Part shown: one piece after another, positions 49,401 through 59,300 of the stretch
How the letters are laid out: the number at the start of each line of letters is the position of its first letter
Position numbering within the stretch: the first letter of the stretch is position 1
Assembly (NCBI GenBank): GCA_947247005.1
Contig: OX365954.1
Span: 5,224,001 to 5,288,000 of the forward strand
Direction of reading: 5' to 3'
Source of the DNA: Spisula solida
Taxonomy: Eukaryota; Mollusca; Bivalvia; Venerida; Mactridae
Length of the DNA stretch: 64,000 bases
Notes under the pieces: generated by a model
Database searches by the model: none
The model's input: only the letters and a program-made list of their open reading frames with translations
Told to the model about the DNA's origin: nothing
Translations under genes and position numbers: made by a program

Positions 49401-51169
49401 TTCACTGGTGATATATCTCCAGTTTTTAAACCTGCGAGATTGAGTCTTGCTAGAGACCATGCAGTATCTTGAATCGCAATATCCTGTTTCAAGTTGTTTG
49501 CACATTGCATATTCATATGTGTGTTGTAACTTGTTGGAAGAGATGGCTTTTTTGCAGGTTTCACATATTCTAGAATTTCCTGACATTCCAATTTTTCTTG
49601 CAATACTTTCTTTCCAGGGTTAACATTCAATTCCGAAATACGAGGTTTCTTCTTTGTAGCATACGGTTTGGCTTGGAATAGAACGGAAACTGTATCGTGG
49701 CTTCCACCTATACCACTGAGTGTTGCCTCCTCGTGGTCAAAATTATCAAATGCAGCGATCGTGAAATTTTCAGTATCAAACATACTAGGTAGAGGTACTT
49801 CACCATTACTACTTTCAAGAATAAAACTAGCCATATCATTGTGGTATCTTTGTAGCTCACTGTATGAAACAGACAGTCCATAGTGATTGAGACTTGTTAT
49901 GAGTTTTTTGCTCTTGCATTTCTCGTGAATAACCTGTGAGTTCATTAAATGAAGAGGCGTTCTTCTTTCACCATTGTGAAGATTGTAATACAAAATCTGG
50001 AAAATAGCATCCATTTTCTTCTTTCTTTTATCTGATATTTGGTTACAAGATTTTGGTGACCCATTCATGTCTTCAGAAAGTTCATCATAAAATGATTTGT
50101 GGTCGAAGTTAAAGATCCCACCAAGAAGCCTAATCAATGGTTCGGGTATGCTTGTCTTGGTCCATGATTCATTTAAGTCGACTGCATCACAGAACTTGTC
50201 ATTTAATTGAAAATCACATTCTATAAGAGCACTTCGTATTGTCTCAGCACATTTGTCTATCGCTGCATTGGTATCAGAAGAATCTGCACTTTTAGTTGTC
50301 TCTCTTTTACCTTTCATAAAAAACACTGTTGATGCAGTTCCTTTTGACTCTAAGAATATAATACTTGGTCCATAATGATTTAACAAAAGCATTCGCATTT
50401 CCTTGTTAGTAAATTCTACATCGGAAATAGACAAATCTCTATTTGCTTTATCTCTCAAGTCACTAATAGATAAGGTTTCACCTGAAATCAGTTTTTCATT
50501 GATACTTTCAATAATCGCTGCAAAAACAATCGTTTTCCCAGACTGATATGTTTTATCTGGCTTACACCTTTCACGTTCAAATAACCTCAAATATTTACGC
50601 ATGCAATTACTATGATAGTATAAATGTGCTCCAAAAACAGAATATTCGTCATACAGATCACAAACTCTAGTATATACCTCATCCTGTAAAAATACTGCAG
50701 ATTTCAGGAAATTTCTTGCTCTTTCACACTCAGAAATTTTGTATTTCCTATTTTCACCCTTACAATAATTATTTGCACAGATAACACAGACATCATATTT
50801 ACTTACTGAATGTTTTGGTTGTAATGCCGACCTACATTGTCTAGCATTAGCTTGATAACTGTTATTTTCATCCGCAGTAGGAGATTTAACAACCTCTGGA
50901 CCTACGCAGTCAAGAGATTTCCTATGAGTGTAAGCTTTATAGCATGAATTAGACATATGATATACAAAATGTTCAGATTTGAGTTTAGACAAACGTTCAT
51001 TGACACAGTCATTTCGTACACATGCGGCATCTTTAATTTTCCTTCTTCCATTTTCAGTACTGCAAGCTGATTGATCTGTGTCTTTTTGACATATGATGCA
51101 TATATCGGCATCCGGGTCAACCAGAAAAAGTCGCCTTTGCTTCTTCTTAGGTTTAGTTCCATCATCCAT
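46451..51169 (-). CDS. Academ-like transposase with FEN1/XPG-type nuclease domain
   Basis: An intact, intronless ORF of 1572 codons. I start at the ATG 51169-51167: a TAA lies in frame four codons upstream and an acceptor-like TTCTTAACAG just before it (about 51188), suggesting a spliced leader. Residues 24-76 and 128-189 are two related Cys/His modules (CIIC...H-x4-C and CVIC...H-x2-C), likely zinc-binding. Residues about 595-1000 form the central region, presumably the transposase core (ITCDEG, LLLGTFHMSK); I cannot assign its catalytic triad. Residues about 1148-1400 match FEN1/XPG nucleases: D1153 in YIVDVM, D1195 in FVFDSY, E1298/E1299/D1301 in EEAD, D1325/D1327 in SSDTDV, D1386 in LTGCDS. 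Residues about 1525-1559 are a Cys-rich CXC-like cluster (CLCRKNGIPCCKYCKC). All key acids are present, so the enzyme may be active. Confidence 0.85.
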   Translation of the reverse strand: MDDGTKPKKKQRRLFLVDPDADICIICQKDTDQSACSTENGRRKIKDAACVRNDCVNERLSKLKSEHFVYHMSNSCYKAYTHRKSLDCVGPEVVKSPTADENNSYQANARQCRSALQPKHSVSKYDVCVICANNYCKGENRKYKISECERARNFLKSAVFLQDEVYTRVCDLYDEYSVFGAHLYYHSNCMRKYLRLFERERCKPDKTYQSGKTIVFAAIIESINEKLISGETLSISDLRDKANRDLSISDVEFTNKEMRMLLLNHYGPSIIFLESKGTASTVFFMKGKRETTKSADSSDTNAAIDKCAETIRSALIECDFQLNDKFCDAVDLNESWTKTSIPEPLIRLLGGIFNFDHKSFYDELSEDMNGSPKSCNQISDKRKKKMDAIFQILYYNLHNGERRTPLHLMNSQVIHEKCKSKKLITSLNHYGLSVSYSELQRYHNDMASFILESSNGEVPLPSMFDTENFTIAAFDNFDHEEATLSGIGGSHDTVSVLFQAKPYATKKKPRISELNVNPGKKVLQEKLECQEILEYVKPAKKPSLPTSYNTHMNMQCANNLKQDIAIQDTAWSLARLNLAGLKTGDISPVNEIQNVPSWSAFNSLTTHETIGQMIVGFLPVLPYPVTEYRTVYTALKNFQVILKKLKQKTLAITCDEGVYHIAREVTMARSEEFTDVVLLLGTFHMSKIFLGCIGKYLRNSGAEAIFTENAVFGPNVVQSVMTGANYVRSFKGIMLLGESLERLLWVEFFKRADMKKYEDNLNVLIELQDAIATKKRHASKVLIAKFKVQAEELLEDFQVFVQRQCSRNETFKYWYGFINLVTLLKNLVRADREGNWHLHLTTVQDILPYFAAFDCINYLRWCSVYLEDMRQLPTTSPNVYEEFIKGKFVVKRTPGQFKAVAADQCLEQTINRSQKSSGGIIGSSRKKNYVAQWEITYHEMLAVSNLHRDKSGSKPFYQELTVNHEFKTSETNAREENITDMVRYIQLYENPFNTESTEVKLHNIINQQIMTDEIRRSILQVETEGKEIYLNFRMERLIKKNKRLPDTIHRNNIKSFHSINISGTKSTGKTKRKITDSAAGYRLLDICQSRGYNTKELFKYDIVETNYLFDEDGYITKPVKHLLVHELEKTLGNNCREIYPSSWEDKQTTYIVDVMANVRRLTLSGMKTFNDICSAFAQSVSRLSKKANRIDFVFDSYIVDSLKYHERCRRCTQIPVEISTLNEDTPLPVNMDTFWASGSNKTKLQALLSKWIRTNAKYIWADVEIVLSSVMQDGTVSDCFAVTNNTVATIESLKLPIEEADVRMIPHSINATNLGSKRIVILSSDTDVMVLGLYFWKRLSKHGLEELWMRVGVGNTLRYVPLHNIAASNPSLYQVLPAAHILTGCDSSSKVGTKHSALKAHPEEYLTDFGLTLGNTTDGVIEKDEEYLVQVIKPNTQCKTMDELRYTLHHTGKAMDLQYLPPTSHAIRDHILRCLYVTYLQIHCMQQVEAPDLDPRTFGYMEDEDGRIVPTNTHRNVPDNIAVTCVCKDCSSKRCLCRKNGIPCCKYCKCSNSALRSTCKNPKVTISIPVEL

Positions 51170-53543
51170 TATACTCAATTATGATCCTGTTAAGAAATAA
51201 AACATTTTTTTGCGAACTTTCATCAAATAAATACAATTCTGTGTCACAAAAATTGTACATTAAGTACCATCAACAACGAGATATTTCGAACAAACAAGAT
51301 CATCCACGACACCATTTAAACATTCAATATATTTAAGTGTTGGATATCTGATGTCTATGTATCTATGACCACTTCATACCAAAGATGAAGTAAAAACGGT
51401 ACAAGGGTTTCTGGTACACTCATAATCAAAAGGGATTTTAATCATCATCCATAACATGGTCGCGTTAGATCCTTCAGCATAATTAATGCAAGTTGTAAGA
51501 TATTGACATTTATAATTACCAACTGTTACGTTGAGGCTTGTCAACATTGTTCTTCTAAGTTGTTACGCTTTTCTTCAGGTACTTCAGTACTTATCTCTCA
51601 TCAGACTCCATGTCACCTAAATATGATATGCATCAACTTTATTTATGTGATAGTGGTATGTATAGTAAGAAACTATAATTATTCATTTTATACGGATTAT
51701 TTAAAAAGATAATATTAAGTCAGACAGAGAAGGCAGCACTTGGCTTGACCAGCCGAGCACAGAAAACATTGAATACACACAAGGTACAATGCCCACCTGA
51801 ACCAAACATACTAAAACATACATGCTTTTGCAATTAATTTGGTGGCTGTATAAAATAATGCGAAATTTATGTAAAATAACACAAAAGGAAACATTTCCTA
51901 CCAAACATTTTTTCGATGTTTTGATCAATGCATCACTAGTACTATCTTCAGCTCTATATTATACTTTGTTCACTTGTGATTGGTTGCTAAGTAGACCTGT
52001 TCCTGATAAGGTATATTTGTCTGAAATAGATCATAAAAAGTGTATTTTGTTTTAGAAATAGTGTCACCTATATTAAATGGAATTCGAACATAAATATGCC
52101 ATTTTGTAGATATCCGAAATTCATTTTTTATTTTCCGAAAGCTATTACACATATTCATTAAATGACTATCAATTATTAGCTCCATAACATAGCATTCACC
52201 TAGCTAAATAAAACAAAAGCCTCCACTACAACAGGGCCAAAATCTATATCATTTATCGACCCGGGCCGAATAGTGTTATTGGTATTGGCCCGCAGCTAAA
52301 GCAATCTGATTGGCTAATAGACATATTTAGAGACAACATTTCGCTACGGCGATAGCGTAATAGAACTACAAAAACAACAACGACAGGACCCAAAAGTGAT
52401 ACAGTTTTGTCAGCTGAAATTATGGAGTACGGATTCTCTTTCACTAAAATGTCCATAACTTTCTAATTACTGAACGGAAACATTTCATGTGGGTATTCAT
52501 TTTCTTAGTTAGACCATTTGCTACTTTCTGCTGTACATATTGATGGCAAAATCTGAAAAAAGTTGTTTTTCACCTTTTTCCTATTCTATCAGATGCTACA
52601 TAGAAAGTGACGACAAATGTTGAATATTAAAATATTAAATGTATATCCATGAAATAAAGAAAATATACACCAAACGAACAAACATGTGTTGGTTTATTAT
52701 GTGGAAGATGGACATTTCAAAATAAACGTGAATTAACACCAATCTATAGTACTCGTATAAAAATGTGTATACCAGAATATCTCCCTCTCCTCAGTTCTAA
52801 GTATTCGGTTATGCGTTACGATATGTAATCCAATTCTATGTAGACCAACTTCTATAAAAGGATTGAGCTGAAATAGAAAACAGTATTTTTTAATAACAAA
52901 AACAAGTTAATAAGAAAGTAGTTTTGGCCATATTTTCTAATATCCGAAATTCTGATTATCCGACAACTACTACACTTTTACAAAATTCCGAAGCGGGGCT
53001 ATCCATAACATTTTACATTTGATTTTGTTTTTATATAAACAAAAATAATTTTGACAGTAAATTTAAATACATAACACATCAATAAGCAACTCACAACTAT
53101 GAGAATGTTTCATTTTTTGTCGAAAAAAACAATTGTCATTATTGCAGACGCCATCTTTGATCTTGTTTCCAAGAGTTACCAAATTAGAATATATTTAAAT
53201 AGAAGAAACAGGTGCTTGTTTTTGTAAAAAAGCAGTTTTAATGCTTTTAATAAGTTTGCTGATCAAGTAAGAAGTAAAATAAAATTTTCAGTGTTTTTTG
53301 CTTCTTTCTATATGGAAGGAGGAAATTTTTCTTATAAAATAAACTATACCGTTGTAGTAAATCATTTACCTGTCACTAACCTTTCAGTCAAATGTTGATA
53401 TTCGGTGATATTTCTGTCAAAGGTATTGGTTGTATATTGCAGAAACCGCACAGGCTGTCCACATCAACTCATTCCATCGCGAATAAATGTAAACAATCTC
53501 AGGTAGATGTTTGTGTAACACAAAATTGTTCATTCTGACCTTT
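51170..53543 (-). other. 5' region of the transposase gene
   Basis: Between the ORF and the right TIR there is no further long frame. An acceptor-like site near 51188 implies a 5' UTR intron whose donor I did not locate. The stretch is otherwise AT-rich. Confidence 0.4.
52250..52330 (-). promoter_or_regulatory. Candidate transposase promoter (paired CCAAT boxes)
   Basis: On the minus strand TAGCCAATCAGA and GGGCCAATACC occur about 30 bp apart in a locally GC-rich patch (GGCCCGGGTCG), about 1.1 kb upstream of the start codon and outside the TIR. The position upstream of a probable leader intron fits a promoter. This is inference from motifs alone. Confidence 0.3.
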
Positions 53544-54618
53544 AAATGACCTTGACCTTTCGTGACCTCACTATGCTGTTTATTAAGGAGTTATATATAT
53601 ATTCCGCATACTACCACACTTATTACATTGTAGCATGTTCACGCATGTTCATGCATATCATATCAGTGAAAGTCACAAGGGTTTAGGCTAGTCATGGGCT
53701 AATAGAATGGCATTTACCTTGTTGTTAATGTTATTGTATCCATGGAAACGGAAAAAGGGTCTACTTGATGTGACCCCTATAATGAAACTGTAACCATCCC
53801 CATGCATAAATAAACCATAGAAACCCTAAATATATATGTGTAACTATATATACATAAGTCTAAGCCAAAGAAAATAGGCAGTTTGCATTCTCCTTTGAAA
53901 CTGCACCGTGCAATGACCTTGACCTTCCCCCCGGTGACCTTGATGAGCAGGTCAACGGTAATGCATAGCATATTATTATAATTTAGTAATGAGGTTGGAA
54001 ACAAGTTTCAATATAAGTAGAAATTGCATGTATGCGCAATATACAAGCGAATACAATGTAAGCGTATAACGCGGAATACGCATATATTACAAGGGAAATG
54101 ACGTATTTTAGTGGTCTCACGTAATTCCTTCCCATTTCATTATTATTCGCCATGTCAACACAAAATAAGTTTTATTGTAAGTACAAATGTTAGTAGTCGA
54201 TGCTTAAATGCATTAATTACGCATATGGTCAATATTGCGCGTAAGAATGAAAACTTTTTGGAGTAATAACACATTTTTTACCCGTTTTTTTGTCTTTTGA
54301 CCTCTAAATGACCTTGACCTTGACAATAAATGACCTTGACACACATATCATTTCGGAGCTCTATATCAGTACTTAAGTTATTACACAAAATAAAATTGAT
54401 ATGTATTTATACATACCAGTTAGAAAGGTTAGATTAAGACGGGGTGTGTGCTAAAAATTTGGCGAGAAATTTTGACGCAATCATGGTTTCCATGGTAACC
54501 TACAGGATCTCAGCTGTCCACCCTCGCTAAAATTAAACTTCAAACATCCCTCTACACGAATAAACTGAGAAACGCTCTGGACCTTTTTTTCACACTAAAA
54601 ACTCTAGATGCTAGACTA
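53544..54618. repeat. Right terminal inverted repeat of the Academ-like element
   Basis: Inverse copy of 44806-45877, about 1075 bp, with scattered substitutions and a few small indels. Confidence 0.85.
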
Positions 54619-54921
54619 CTAGTAGCATTGTTTGGTGGACCTTTACTGAGATTGCTCAAATCATGACCCCTGGGTCAATATTGGCCCCACCCCGTGCCTC
54701 CCTTAATTTTACATAAGAGATGTATAGAATTTTTTTTAAAAGACTTCTTCTCTTGAACCGCTTGATGGATCTTCATAAAATTTGGTCTGTAGCATCCTAA
54801 TAAGGTCCTTTCTCAAATTTAGGGCACTTGTCTTCTTTAAGAGGCTACAGTTTCATATATAAAAATATCATGAGCAAGGTGATTCAGTTGAGCGATTCAG
54901 GGCCATCATGGCCCTCTTGTT

Positions 54922-55034
54922 TGTTTTTCACCGTGAATAAAGCAGCTTAATTATCTAGTTTCCATTTCTGGCAATGTAACATGTCTAAAGATTAGAGCTG
55001 TTATCGATAGAAGCAATATTGATATATTGACGAT
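54922..55034. other. Spacer between two repeats
   Basis: Short AT-rich sequence, nothing recognised. Confidence 0.4.
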
Positions 55035-55440
55035 ATTTTTATACGCCCGAAGGGATGTATTATGTTTTGCCTCTGTGTCCGTCCGTCCGTCTGTCGTTTG
55101 CAATTTCCCTTCCGCTCTGTAACTCTTGAACCTCTTGAAACATTTAAATAATACCTGACACAAATGTTCACCACATCACGATAAAGTGCAGAGCGCATGT
55201 TCTGGATGGGTCACACTAAAGGGTTAAAGGTCATATGACTTTGTTTCCCTTTCACTCTGTAATTATTGAACCCCTCGAAGGATTTTAAAGAAACCTGACA
55301 CAAATGTTCACCACATCAAGACGATTTGCAGATCTCATGTTCTGGATGGGTCATTTCAATGTCAAGGTCACACTTAGGGGTTAAAAGGCCATCTGACTTT
55401 GTTTCCCTTCCACTCTGTTACTCTAAACCTGATGTTCAAA
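55035..55440 (+). repeat. Dispersed repeat with two ~155-bp tandem units
   Basis: It starts TATACGCCCGAAGGGATGTA and has two units sharing ACCTGACACAAATGTTCACC, CATGTTCTGGATGGGTCA and GACTTTGTTTCCCTT. Frames here are repeat-derived. Confidence 0.6.
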
Positions 55441-56126
55441 ATCAGAATGACATGCAGATTGCATATCTCCAAATGGTCCAGGCCTTAATAAATCCACTCG
55501 TCCGCTCGTCCTGCACAATTGTTTCCTTCTTTATTTATATAGCAGGACAAGTAAGATTTTGTGGTTTTCTTCTTTGTCTATATTGCAGGATTATTTGTTG
55601 AGGCCTGAATTGGTTCACTTCAAAGTACTTGATATGTTTCAACATATTCTACCAATACCTGAAACAAAACCCTTCAGACCCTTGTTGTTTGACTGATCAA
55701 TTATAGATTCACATTTTGAAATAAAGATACACATGAAAATGGTTAGAACCACCCAAAATCTGCATTTTTCCTGCATAAAACACTTAAATAGAAGCTTCAA
55801 AATATCAAAATTGGAAAAGTCTAAATTCAAACTCGAAAGCTACTATTTACAAAAGCTGAATCTATACCCAACGGGCCATTATAAACAATGTAGAACAGCT
55901 AAATAAGTGAACCATGACTGACGTGTCTGTTGTGATTCATCTATTTGTGCAAGTCGATATATGGTGTGTCGTCGATATTTGTCTTCCGATATATCGGAGT
56001 CTTTGATATGTCTCAAATTGAATCCAATGATAGATGTCTTTAAAATAACATGAAAAGGAATACTACTCATTTACCATCGTTTAATTTTAGTATAAGACTT
56101 GATTAAAACTGTCTTCTCCTTTTCAG
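55441..56126 (+). other. 5' flank / leader intron of TUBGCP6
   Basis: No coding sequence recognised. It ends in a pyrimidine-rich acceptor GTCTTCTCCTTTTCAG (56111-56126), so the start-codon exon is preceded by an intron and the true promoter lies further upstream, at a position I could not find. Confidence 0.45.
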
Positions 56127-56137
56127 ATATTTTCTAG

Positions 56138-56319
56138 ATGGCAGAAATGGCATCAGAACACAGTATAACAGAAGAATTTGGTAAACTTGTTGAACATTTC
56201 ACACCAGAAAGGAAAAGAGCTGTTTTAGGACGCCCACCGCAAAGTAGGAAATATGTACGATCACACTTGAAGCGAAAGCTCTATTCCACTCTCTTCACTT
56301 TCTTCAAGGAAAGAAAAAG
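56138..56319 (+). CDS. TUBGCP6: TUBGCP6 coding exon 1
   Basis: The acceptor of a leader intron lies at 56126 and the donor GTATGAG begins at 56320. 182 nt, ending with two bases of an Arg codon. Frame read-through past the donor is not coding. Confidence 0.75.
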
Positions 56320-59300
56320 GTATGAGTATTCTAACTTTTATACGCCTGTTAAAGATGGCGAAGTATTATGTGAGCACCCATGTTGGCCACTGCTAGTGGT
56401 TCATTTTGGTTTTGAAAACTATTGAGTCTTTTCCACCTGAACTTAAAAAATCAATGAGTCCCACCCACTATGTCAGGGCTCGATCGACACTAACACTGGT
56501 CCGCTGGTCCGAGACAAGTGAAAATCCAGAAGAACCAGTGAAAATTCTGGAGGACCAGTAACTGTCCTATTTACAAATTGGGCGATTTTGCCATGTCGGA
56601 CCAGTGGCCAAAATAGTTAGTGTCTAGGCCTGTATGTAAAAAAAGGTATTTCCAAAATTCAATGAGGGACTCGTGACTCGCACCAAAGTGAAACACTGGT
56701 CGGTCGGTGATGTCCAGTGTTTGTTCTCTCGTTTAAACAGTGTTCCTCTGATTGTCTGGCTAAATCTTTCACTCTGACATTTCTATATACCGTACAGACT
56801 CCCTTAGTAAAAGAAGTGGCTTACAGGACGGGTCCTTAACGATGGACTGCCAACCTGAGATTTTTACTTAGACACTCTTGTAAGACAATGCAACTTTTTG
56901 TCTGCGTTTATTAGACGGACCCCCCTCGTTGAAACTGAATTTAATTCCCAAAAACTCATCTAATAAGCGAATCTGTACGGTAGTTTGATAGGGACAAAAA
57001 TCGTCTGAAATCACAAGGCCTAGACTGCTACAGCTTTCAGTCATAGCCTTTGATATAATGTGTGTGAGCTGGCCGGGGGGGGGTCATGATTGGGCTGCCC
57101 GGGAGTCATAAATGGGCTGCCTGGGGGTCATAATTGGGCTGCCCGGGCGGTCATAATTGGGCTGCCCGGGGGTCATAATGGGGCTTCCCAGGGGTCATAA
57201 TTGGGCTGCCCGGGGGTCATAAATATGGGGGATCCTCCACAGCTTTTCAAGAGAGTTTATTATACATGTACATCAAGGGTCCAAACTGACACTACCTGGG
57301 GTCACCTTTTATCACCAGATGATAGGTTTAATGCATACAATGTCTTGCCATGTTTCGCCGACCCCTTTGCACAAGATTATTAATGGAAATGCAGGTGATT
57401 TTCCTTGCTCAAACTTTAAACTTAAATTAATGAAGTAAATGTATGCAGTTATCACTTATTTTACTTTTATGACCATACCATGTATGCTTCATGAAACAAT
57501 CTAAACTTATATTTGTGATCATTTTCTTAATGTAAACAAAAAATTCAAGGAAATGCGTGAGATTTGACCGATTTGCCTCCAAATGTGAGTAGAGTCTCAA
57601 ATGCAGGAGATCTGGCATGTATGGTTTATTATAAGTCATTTGCTGACAATGTATTGGTATAGTTTGTGACAATTTGGCAATCTTATTCCCATTCCAAACC
57701 GAAACAAAAAATTGTGAACACATTAGTAAATTTTAGTTTGCTCTGTGTATTAAAAACGTTTTTTCATTTCTTAAACAGGGATCTTAATGGCCACAAGCAG
57801 TATAATATTGAAGACATAAAAACAGAATACAGCTGGTTGATTCTTCGTTTGAGGAAGCAGCGGCGATTTGATGATGCCAATAGACTTGAGGCAATACTAC
57901 AGTCTCTCAGTGGTATGTACATGTTATAAACTAATCATAGAAAAACCTTGTATAGTCACTAGAGGTCACAATTTGGGCCTAATCTTTTTGAAACTTTGTC
58001 ACAATGATCATCTCAACAAAATCTAGGTCAAGTGTTAGGTTACTAGGTCAAATCACAGGGCTTGCATTCACTACGAAGACCTTTGGGCCATCTTGTAAGC
58101 TATTGTGATCCGTCTGCCGTCCATCGTCAGCAATTCATTTAAACAACTTCTCCTCCTTAATTGCTTCGCCAATTTTGATGAAACTTTACTAGAATGATGC
58201 TAGGATGGTTCTCTTTCAGATTACTGATTTTTATCATGATTCAATAAAAAACATGGCCACTAAGGGGAGGGGCTTGTTTTCTCATTAGGTCTTTGAAAAT
58301 CTTCTCCTTAGAATCTGCTGGCCCGAAGCAATACTACAGTCTCTCAGTATGTACATTCCCTTACGCCAACCATGTAATTTTAGAAAAAGGTTGTCTCCCA
58401 TGTGTGCAAATAATCACAATTTTGCTGTGGGTACCAATGTTTTTCCCAGTATCCGCTAGTGTAAAAGTGTCTGCTTCAAGTACAGGAGGTCCCAGTATCC
58501 GCTAGTGGAAGAGTGTACGCTTCAAGTACGGGATGTCTCAGTATCCGCCAGTGGAAGAGTGTCCGCTTCAAGTACAGGAGGTCCCAGTATCCGCTAGTGT
58601 AAGAGTGTCTGCTTCAAGTACGAGATGTCCCAGTATCCGCTAGTGTAAGAGTGTCTGCTTCAAGTACGAGATGTCCCAGTATCCGCTAGTGTAAGAGTGT
58701 CTGCTTCAAGTACGAGATGTCCCAGTATCCGCTAGTGTAAGAGTGTCTGCTTCAAGTACGGGAGGTCCCAGTATCCGCTAGTGTAAGAGTGTCCGCTTCA
58801 AGTATGGGAGGTCCCAGTATCCGCTAGTGTAAGAGTGTCTGCTTCAAGTACGGAGGTCCCAGTATCCGCTAGTGTAAGAGTGTCCGCTTCAAGTATGGGA
58901 GGTCCCAGTATCCATTTCATACTAAAGACAAAATGAAAATGGTACCAGTAATTCCGTTTTTTTGACGCTCAGCAAAAAAGGGAACTGGCTTCTCTAACTC
59001 ATACCATTGTGGCAATGGATAACATCAGAAATGAGGTGTCGAGAGTGTCAACCTAAAATAAATTGGTACTAGGTAATTGTTTGATATTCTTTTGCTATAT
59101 TTAGAGCGCAATACAGGCAGTTTCCCCAAGCGTTAAGTAAAATAACATCCATTTTTCCCCAAAAAGTCATCAATTTTCAGTGTGTTTTTTTTCGCTGAAA
59201 TATTTGAGATATAAGCCCCTTACCCCTCACTTCAGTGTGTATATTTTTCCACCGTCTATTAAATTCCACCCTGTAGTCTCGCTAATTTTTTATCTACATG

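Larger units (their letters stand above)
44806..54618 (-). mobile_element. Academ-like (XPG-nuclease branch) autonomous DNA transposon
   Basis: Terminal inverted repeats of about 1.07 kb (44806-45877 and 53544-54618) begin TAGTCTAGCATCTAGAG. They flank one large minus-strand ORF. CTA occurs directly outside both ends (44803-44805, 54619-54621). Collapsing the two CTA copies gives a host-repeat unit of exactly the length of its uninserted neighbour at 44600-44660, so the 3-bp duplication is well supported. Reading the two repeats against each other I count about 30 differences (about 97% identity), so the insertion is relatively young. A large protein with a FEN1/XPG-type domain, long TIRs and a 3-bp duplication together match, from memory, the Academ superfamily branch that carries XPG nuclease. 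Confidence 0.85.
39546..54921 (+). repeat. Tandem-core dispersed repeat, split by two transposons
   Basis: The starting hairpin (AGCTCACCTGAGCAC...GTGCTCAAGGTGAGCT) lies at 39546, and the terminal hairpin GGGCCATCATGGCCCTCTTGTT ends at 54921. Between them, pieces 39546-39898, 44551-44805 and 54619-54921 are the repeat itself: tandem units of about 175-200 bp with CACAAGGCATAGAGC, GGACCTNTACCAAGATTGCTC and GACCCCCGGGTCAATATTGG. The rest is inserted DNA. The architecture (5' hairpin, tandem core, 3' hairpin, CTCTTGTT end) equals that of 60407-62170 and 62354-63308. It recalls Helentron-associated non-autonomous elements, which is inference. An X-box-like palindrome lies at 39726-39741. Confidence 0.65.

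Noticed and set aside
46476..49883. Several 60-95-codon plus-strand frames
   Set aside because: They lie antisense to the long intact ORF and have no domain of their own.
51170..51178. TTG at 51178 as transposase start
   Set aside because: Eukaryotic initiation favours the ATG at 51169; the TTG is directly preceded by an in-frame stop and adds only three residues.
44806..54618. PiggyBac, hAT or KDZ (Zisupton-like) assignment of the large element
   Set aside because: PiggyBac needs TTAA and hAT an 8-bp duplication; KDZ elements also have CXC motifs but, as far as I know, no FEN1/XPG domain. The 3-bp CTA and the nuclease favour Academ.
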